64,000 bases of DNA from Acanthococcus lagerstroemiae (lineage: Eukaryota; Arthropoda; Insecta; Hemiptera; Eriococcidae). Every line of letters starts with the position of its first letter. Within the stretch, counting starts at the first letter, position 1. The notes under the pieces are model-generated. The model saw nothing but the letters and a program-made list of their open reading frames with translations, ran no database searches and had not been told where the DNA came from. The position numbers were made by a program, and so were the translations under genes. The stretch covers positions 29,640,038-29,704,037 of the forward strand of contig CM063109.1 in NCBI GenBank assembly GCA_031841125.1. The letters are read 5' to 3'. Positions 57,920 to 64,000 of the stretch are shown in pieces.

Positions 57920-60120
57920 ATGCTCAAAAACTAAGTAGCTCTGAGCAGTAGCGGGAATAAAAATTTTTGTGGAGGACGATAGTAGCTTATAATTTTATAA
58001 GTTGAAAAAAACAAAACAAAGAAAAACTAAAAACCTTCATAGATAAGGCTATAATTGCAAGCGGAGTGAGTAAATATTTTTTTCAACAATTCTAGCCGTA
58101 AATATTGGTAATTTTCAATTTGGTTCCTAGCTCAGAGGAAGAAGGATTCATCCTCATACTTCTTTAAAATTCTTTCAAACGTATTTTACTCGGGAAGAAT
58201 TTTCTAGAAGCTTTTTCGGATTGATTTAATATTATTATTCCTGGTTCTACAATGAGTTTTTTTAAGATGCTTCTAGACTTTTACTACCCCCATTAGGACT
58301 CATTAAGGTGAGCAATAAAATGGGTATTTTGTTATCTATTTTCTGTATTGGGAGGGGGAAAGTTGGAAGTGTATCCTCGTAGGTCTTTTCCTTAATTTTT
58401 TAATTTTTTTAGACGTATTTTGTTCTTTAAGACTTCCAGTATTATTCAAAACCATCTCTAAAACTTTTTCATCCTGGTTCAAGGTTACTATTTCAGACTC
58501 TACAAAGACTTTTTAAAACTCTTCCAGTCTTCTATAAGACTCTAGGAGACTCATTAAGAAAAACAATGAAATGGGTATTTTCAATTTTTTCCTGGGGAGG
58601 AAGGAGGGAATATATCCCCCATACTTCTTTGAAATCCTTTCATACTGTTCTGCTGTTCAAGTCCCATCCAGAATACTGTTCAAGGTTATCTCTAAAACTT
58701 TTTTGGTGTGGTTATTACTCTATGTTCTTCACCGACTTTTTCAGTCTCTTATGCCCCCAGTACACTCTCGCTATATTACCCGAGCTCGTCTAGACAACGA
58801 GGCGAGACACCCGAGACCCGAGGACCCGAGCAGCCGCGTACACTCGCGATACATTCGCGAGGAAAACTTCGTCGAAGCTGCTTTAGTCCATTCGGGTCTC
58901 GTCTTCCTCTGACACTCGCTATAGAAAACCGACAAGAAGGCGAGCCCTCCGAACGCGAGGCGAGGTTACTACGAGGCAACACGAGGTGAGGCGAGGGAAC
59001 CGGGTACACTCTCGCGCTCGCCGTGGTCTCGTGGCAACTTCGTGTTGTAAGGCGAGAGTGTACTGGGGGCATTACAAACTATTACAAAGCCCCTTAAGAC
59101 TCGCTGAAATGAGGTATAAAATAAGTATTTTAAACTTTTTCCTCGATTCGGAACGGGAGGGGGATATATCTTCCTACATTTTTTTAAAATTCTGTCAGGC
59201 GTACTTTATGTTTCAAGACTTGTCCAGAATTATCTCAGATTATTTCTACAGCTTTTTGGTCTTGTTTAAGATAATTATTTTATGCTCTGCGGAGACTTCT
59301 TCGAACTCTTTCAGACTTTCCCGAGACTCTTATAGACCTACTTGAGACTTCTTAAGCCTCAATTAGACACTAAAACAAACAAGCTTATAAAAACCTTAGA
59401 GAATCTCAGAAAATATTGAATCCGTCTTTGTGAGCATTTAACTAAGCTCGAGGAGTTTCAAAAGTCTCAGTAAAGCATAGAAAAGTTTCAAAAATTTTCA
59501 ATTATGTTTGTAAGATTCCTAAAGAAGTCTTGAAAAATATACAGCAGAATTTTAAAAAAATCTTAATCTCGAAGAATCTTGAACCCGTCTAGATGATTTT
59601 CAAAGGGTCTTGAATAAGTATGAAAAGTCTCAGTTAGTCTTAATAATGTAAAGAGTAGACGTTAAAAACTTCAATCAAGCAAGGAATAGTCTTGAAATTA
59701 ATCTCGGATATTCTTAGGAATGATGAAATTATGTTCAGAAATCTTAGTCTCAAAGAGTTCTAAATCCATCCAGATGGATGTCAAAAAGACTGAAACAAAT
59801 CTAAAAGATTTTTAAAAAATATCTCAGGGATTCTGAAAGGAGTATAGAAAATATCAAAGAATCTGAAATATCTTTAAAAGTCTCGCAGCTTGGGATCGTG
59901 TCGACCAAGTTCGAACGATCTGTAAAGAATCTGAAACATGTCTTGACGAATTTTAAAAAATCCTAAACATACCAATAGCTTTAACGAGATCTTGACGAGT
60001 CGTATACAGGTATAGAAGAAGCTTGAAGATGTTACATCAATTCTCAGATGATGCTGTATTAGTGCCATGCACCTGGGAATAGTTTCGGTTGCCCGGCGAG
60101 ATACACCGCTCCTCATTGGC
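57920..60120 (+). repeat. Long dispersed repeat L1r, copy B (interrupted)
   Basis: Longer counterpart of 44830-45890, starting at 'ctcaaaaactaagtagctct' and 'gcttataattttataag', with internal low-complexity 'agtct' DNA and ending with 'ccatccagatggatgtc', 'ggagtatagaaaatatcaaa' and 'gaagatgtta'. It contains internal tandem units of about 270-300 bases, each with 'ttttcct..gg.gg.agg' and 'ctctacaaagac'. A GC-rich MITE lies at 58753-59070. Confidence 0.7.
58753..59070. mobile_element. GC-rich MITE, 318 bases, perfect 19-base TIRs
   Basis: Both ends are GCCCCCAGTACACTCTCGC, in inverted orientation. The interior is very rich in CpG, with CGAG/CTCG words such as 'cgaggcgag' and 'tacactcgcgatacattcgc'. 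This contrasts sharply with the AT-rich host repeat, whose other copy (44830) lacks it. AT flanks both ends, so the target duplication may be AT or unresolved. Short frames on both strands are shadows of composition. Confidence 0.85.
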
Positions 60121-60510
60121 CCTTCGTAGGAAGAAAATGTCGCATCTCGGATCCAAAGTGGGATGAGATTGAAAATCTGACTGAATTTTCCTACGCAGGG
60201 ATCCTAAAAGCTAAAATCCGGTACTTTGTTCAAAATAACAAAACAAACGAAAGAGATCTCGTAGGTTCGACCATAGATTTTTTTCTCAAAAATTTGAGTC
60301 GGAAAATTACTAATTTTCAAATTTGTGTCTATATTTCGTATTTATATTTCTCTAAAATTTTTTGAAACATATTTTACAGGATAAGAGTCTTCTAGAGGAA
60401 ACGTTTTCTGACTTGTTTAAGATTATTATTCCTGACTCTACGAATACTTCTTCAAGATTTACAGACCTTTATTAGACCTTTTAAGACTCGTTAAGAAGCT
60501 GAGTACATAT
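60121..60510 (+). repeat. Long dispersed repeat L1r, partial copy C
   Basis: From about 60200 it follows the start of L1r again ('cctaaaagctaaaatcc', 'attactaattttcaa', 'tattattcctgactctac', 'aagactcgttaagaa') but is truncated after about 300 bases. Confidence 0.5.
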
Positions 60511-60969
60511 TATATGACTTTTTGCGGTGGCCTGTATTGTATCAAGTTCAGTTTTCCCAGAAAATATGGTTGGGTTCAGTTACTTCTGACATCCACCATC
60601 AGCCCTCCTCGAATTATTATTACTTTCTTTAGCAAATGTATCGTAGTGGATAGGTTCTATTTGGAAGAGGGTGGATTTTTTGATTTTACACGACCCAAAA
60701 TTTCATTATTCCAAAATCCTGTTTGATTCTCTTAGCTGCTCACATAAGAATTTCTAACTTTCAGTCCCTCCACTTAATTAGGATTGCGTTTCCAGCACAG
60801 AGGAAGTGAAAAGAGAGAGAGAGAAAGAAAGAAGGTTAATTCTCGATCTGTGATCTGCTCCCCCGCCTTCATGATTCGCTTCCGACGCTTATGACTACAC
60901 TTTTTTCCGGACCACAATTTATATTACATATTTGCATTTATTAAAAACGAGATTTTCAGGTTTCCTATG
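60511..60969. other. Unannotated DNA
   Basis: A GA-rich microsatellite lies near 60812. Nothing else recognised. Confidence 0.35.
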
Positions 60970-61590
60970 TTAGACATGAACCCCAAATCCAGCTATTTGA
61001 AGGGAGCCGTCGTCAAAATGTTTCATTCTCTCATATTGTACATCACTCCCTAATCTGCTAATTGGGTAAATAATAACCTTCAACAATGGAACAGAAAAAA
61101 AGATCAACGCTAGAATAGCATGGGCGAAATATTGGTCTCTGGGGAATATTTTGAAGGAACCTTCGGCCTCTATCACAAAATGCCAGTTTTGCAATATGTG
61201 TATTATACCTAGTCTGACTTACGTTGTTAAACATGGATATTGAACAAAATCTTGCATGTACAATGGAGCGCTCAGTCCTCAATATCAAGGAGAACGACAA
61301 AACTAGACTGGAAAGGATTAAAAAGAAATGAAACTATAATGAAGATGCTGTTAGGTATGCTAGAAAGACAAAATGGGGATAAGGAGGCCATATCACCTGC
61401 CTGAGAGACGATTGGTGAACCTGCAGAACGACATCCTCGTAACCCCTAAACCAAAAAAGAAAACGTGGAAAACAAAAAATGAGATAGAGAGATGATCTTG
61501 CGAACTTTTTAAAAACCAATATCACATAGAGTAGCAGAGAACAGGAAAAAATGGGAGCGTTTCCGGAAGACCTTTGCTCTGTCTGGGCCC
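60970..61590 (+). pseudogene. LINE C-terminal relic
   Basis: The plus strand gives NNNLQQWNRKKDQR, ISMGEILVSGEYFEGTFGL-like sequence, then TWILNKILHVQWSAQ, SISRRTTKLDWKGLKRNE, and at the end AENRKKWERFRKTFAL. The pattern TW.L.K......Q.....S.LG and the terminal DRxxWxxLxxAF block are those of CR1/L2-type ORF2 C-termini. Several stops and shifts are present. Confidence 0.55.
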
Positions 61591-62453
61591 AGGAATCTAT
61601 GGTGCGGGTCCTGACCTGGTGGCTGAAATGCAATGTCAACTAACTTATGCTAGAAGAATCTCCTAAACCATTGTTAACGGAATGCTGCTGGAAGGTACTT
61701 GCGCCATGGATCATCTGAGCTTGCTAATCAAGGACCGCGCATTTCGTCCGATTTTCCGCATCCGCACTAAATCGCTCCGTATAAAGCCCATTGAATGTTT
61801 CACAAACCGTTAGAAACAGTTTGCCCGCTGAATTCAGCGAATTCGATAAATTTGAAGATTACCATTCCTGTGGCGAGCCTGCGGATATCGAAATATTGCA
61901 TCAACGACGAATATAAATGCTTCCAGCGCGCACCGAATACCCGTCAGTAATTCCGTACTTTTGTGTGTTTGTTCTCGATCATTTGCGATCGACAAATGTG
62001 ATCTTAATAAGCAGTCTCGCGATGCCGTGAACATCCATCCAGTGACCGCATTCTTCGTGAACTCGAGGCACCTAACCAACCGAATTTCCATCCAAACGTT
62101 CGTCCGCTCGCCGCGGTGTCCGGCGATCGGCGACACGCGGCCGCCAGCCGCTATTTTTAATATCCTCGTATTATTTAACTCGTCCGTGTCCTCCTGCGAG
62201 TTTATGCACGTTGCACGCAGCCGTCATGTAAGTAATTAATACGAACACCGACTAAAATTTATCATCGAATGGGTACCTGCGTATAAAAGAATGCGGACTG
62301 AGCCTGTACAATATAAAAATGCGATCGATATTCCATTTAACGGTCGCGCCATGTCAACCTGATTTTCTGGGTTTCAAAGGTTGCCTCACATATCTACGCA
62401 TAGTCCAGTACAATTAGCCGTAATTGACGAAACAATGTACGGGAGCTGAATTC
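61591..62453. other. CpG-rich unique DNA, possible regulatory region
   Basis: 61730-62440 is non-repetitive and CpG-rich. 62151-62160 reads CTATTTTTAA, which fits the MEF2 binding consensus, and TATAAAAG at 62282-62289 fits a TATA box, but there is no convincing initiator or ORF downstream. No coding frame has a domain. Confidence 0.3.
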
Positions 62454-62468
62454 TGGCACAAAGGGTCT

Positions 62469-62685
62469 CTTTCCCAATCTTACTCTCAACCCGAGCCCTG
62501 GAATCCGCCCTTTCGAGCATTACCTCACCGACGCGGGGGGGGGGCTGTTAGGGCTGTCTTAGCCATCTTCTCATCTTGCCGAAAACCCGGCTAGATCGAA
62601 ATGCAGCGAGTTGCTACGTGGGCACGAACCCGGGACCTCCGGATTCCGAGACCAGAGCGCTATCCATTCGGCCAACCATACCCCC
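62469..62685 (-). mobile_element. tRNA-derived SINE with 15-base target duplication
   Basis: On the minus strand the element starts 'ggggtatggttggccgaatg'. It carries a pol III A box (TGGCCGAATGGATAGCGC, near 62675-62658) and a B box (GGTTCGTGCCC, near 62632-62622), spaced as in a tRNA. The arm between them ('ctctgg...ccggag') still forms an anticodon-like stem. There is no acceptor-stem partner, so it is not a working tRNA gene; a non-tRNA tail of about 150 bases follows. TGGCACAAAGGGTCT occurs directly on both sides (62454-62468 and 62686-62700), a perfect 15-base target-site duplication. This points to fairly recent retroposition. Confidence 0.85.
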
Positions 62686-62805
62686 TGGCACAAAGGGTCT
62701 AGTGGTAGCAGTAATCAGCGTACTAAAAGTATCCGCGAATCCGACCGTCTCGAAACCTCCCGAAGGGTGAGAAGAAGCACGAACAGAACTTTCGGAAGCC
62801 AAGAA

Positions 62806-63064
62806 CCGGATGACCAGTTTCTGGAAAACCGGGAAAAGTCAGGGAATGTGAGCATAACTGGAGAATTCAGGGAAAAGTCAGGGAATTTTGAAGAAAATTT
62901 TATGCTGTGAAAGTTTATACAATTTTCTCTGTCAGACCCAGTGGAACATTTTTTGTTTTAAATAATTTTTTTGTTGTGAAAAAGTTGGAAAATGGACTGG
63001 AAAAATCTGAAAAAATCGGGAAAAGTCAGGCATTTTTTTTTGGGGGGGGGGGCTGGCCATCCTG
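62806..63064. mobile_element. MITE-like repeat with 'aaagtcaggg' interior
   Basis: Ends 'ccggatgaccag' and, inverted, 'ctggccatcctg'. Phrases 'accgggaaaagtcagggaat', 'attcagggaaaagtcaggg' and 'atcgggaaaagtcagg' recur inside. It is related in style to 53876-54269. A G-run lies at 63042-63052. Confidence 0.6.
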
Positions 63065-63463
63065 AAGAAATATCTGTTTTATCGACAAAACTTTCAGATA
63101 AAAACTTGTCCTAAAATAATTCTGAATAGGAAAAGGTTGAATAATTTTTTCCCAACTGCCCATGGAGTGGTGGAAAGTGAGTTCAAAATTACCTTGCACA
63201 CTAAGTACAAAGTGTTAACACATAACAGAAAATATAGATTTTTCGGCACTTTTTTTAGTCTCATCGATTTCAGCGAACAGAAAGAATGCAGATCGCTGCC
63301 TGATCTGTTTCTTTACATCCTTATCAACCCATCTTTGACATTTGCCCGCCTTCCCCCTATCTTCAGATACTACACTTTGTAATTTGTGTTTTTCTACAGT
63401 TTTATCTTTTCAGTATTAGGGATGGCTTTCTTATTATAACTTTTTAACCTTTCCATCAGACGA
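63065..63463. other. Unannotated DNA
   Basis: AT-rich; two acceptor-like sites occur at its right end ('tatcttttcag' at 63414 and 'cctttccatcag' at 63463). Confidence 0.3.
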
Positions 63464-63627
63464 ATCATCGAATAGAGATACTGATGTGGAAGGGGAGGGG
63501 GACGAAGGAGAGTTCGAGGTCTCAGAGTACGATTTTGATATCGATTTGCCTGTAAATTCAAAATGGAGACTTCATGAGGCAGGACGGAAGCTCAGAAATT
63601 TCATGAGAAAAAATATGGGTGCCGTTT
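63464..63627 (+). CDS. Possible internal exon encoding an acidic segment
   Basis: After a good acceptor ('aacctttccatcag'), an open frame encodes an acidic stretch (RDTDVEGEGDEGEFEVSEYD, FDIDLP) followed by a basic one (KWRLHEAGRKLRNFMRKN) and a stop. Frame and composition look more protein-like than neighbouring frames. However, a partly similar 'gagtacgatttgcctc' block follows at 63660, which hints at a degenerate repeat instead. The exon's end and partner exons are unknown. Confidence 0.2.
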
Positions 63628-64000
63628 CATGGATTTAAATGGTTGTTGAATCCATCTGTGAGTACGATTTGCCTCCGATTGGCAAATTGAGACCCTCGGA
63701 AAAAGACGGGGACTCGAAGTACAAGATTTTGAAGAACGAAATAAATAAAGGTTTAATTTTCTAGATTTTACAGTCCCGGAATTCAGTTTGCAAAAAACTG
63801 ATGAAGTTGAAAAATATAATACGAACATTGCTTTATAGGTCTTGATGCCTGCTGAATTCATTTTGAATCTTGCTCTATACCTAACATGAAACTTATGAAA
63901 ATTAAGGGAATAGGGACAGATTGTCCGCAGCTTCAGAGTCTTGCTCGGGAGGCATCAACTTTGGGTTTTCAAAAATTAATTCTAGGCAAAAGATAATTTT
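63628..64000. other. Unannotated DNA
   Basis: Contains the partial echo of the previous stretch (63660-63740). No other feature. Confidence 0.3.

Noticed and set aside
62600..62685. A tRNA gene on the minus strand
   Set aside because: A and B boxes are present but there is no acceptor stem, and flanking target duplications show it is a SINE head.

Overview
The window looks like repeat-rich nuclear DNA of an arthropod, most likely an insect. No order can be assigned from sequence alone. The evidence is the mix of decayed non-LTR retrotransposons (R1-like, jockey-like, RTE-like and RNase H-bearing types), mariner/Tc1 relics, many short inverted-repeat elements, a tRNA-derived SINE, and single-copy DNA that is unusually rich in CpG. 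There are no operons, rRNA genes or CRISPR arrays. Almost all long open frames are shadows inside repeats. The window reads best as intergenic or long-intron DNA.

Layout. 1-2.1 kb: GA-rich minisatellite and plain DNA. 2.1-8.36 kb: two direct copies of a 3.13 kb unit, each holding an R1-like gag/endonuclease relic. Near 9.0 kb: a back-to-back splice acceptor/donor resembling a recursive splice site. 9.5-11.9 kb: diffuse 'agtct' repeats and minisatellites. 11.95-19.27 kb: four LINE relics in a row, all on the minus strand, with a CpG-rich block and a possible promoter at 15.3-15.7 kb. 20.8-24.5 kb: MITEs and a LINE 3' tail duplicated in tandem, one copy broken by a fold-back element. 24.7-25.3 kb: minisatellite. 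25.6-26.6 kb: CpG-rich unique DNA. 27-29.1 kb: another minus-strand LINE relic. 31.3 kb: a MITE. 33.1-33.9 kb: the best candidate host gene. 34.0-34.6 kb: probable assembly artefact. 34.7-38.1 kb: a LINE tail, an internally deleted mariner, an RT scrap and a second mariner relic. 38.8-41.1 kb: MITEs, a GAGT-type minisatellite and palindromes. 41.4-44.6 kb: CpG-rich DNA and a possible LTR/gag fragment. 44.8-48 kb: dispersed repeats and a TACAATTTTG minisatellite. 49.5-55.4 kb: a repeat family interrupted by hAT-like and other MITEs. 56.7-61.6 kb: a LINE RNase H relic, a long 'agtct' repeat with a GC-rich MITE, and a LINE tail. 61.7-63.6 kb: CpG-rich DNA, a SINE with clear target duplications, a MITE and a possible exon.

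The most interesting candidate is a short gene on the plus strand near 33 kb. It has a TATA box, a possible non-coding first exon, a 66-codon ORF with a signal peptide, and an AATAAA signal. The predicted product carries a 19-residue segment with two cysteines, flanked on both sides by Lys-Arg, which is the layout of a neuropeptide precursor. I do not recognise it as a known family. All calls rest on reading by eye; no alignment or database search was possible.
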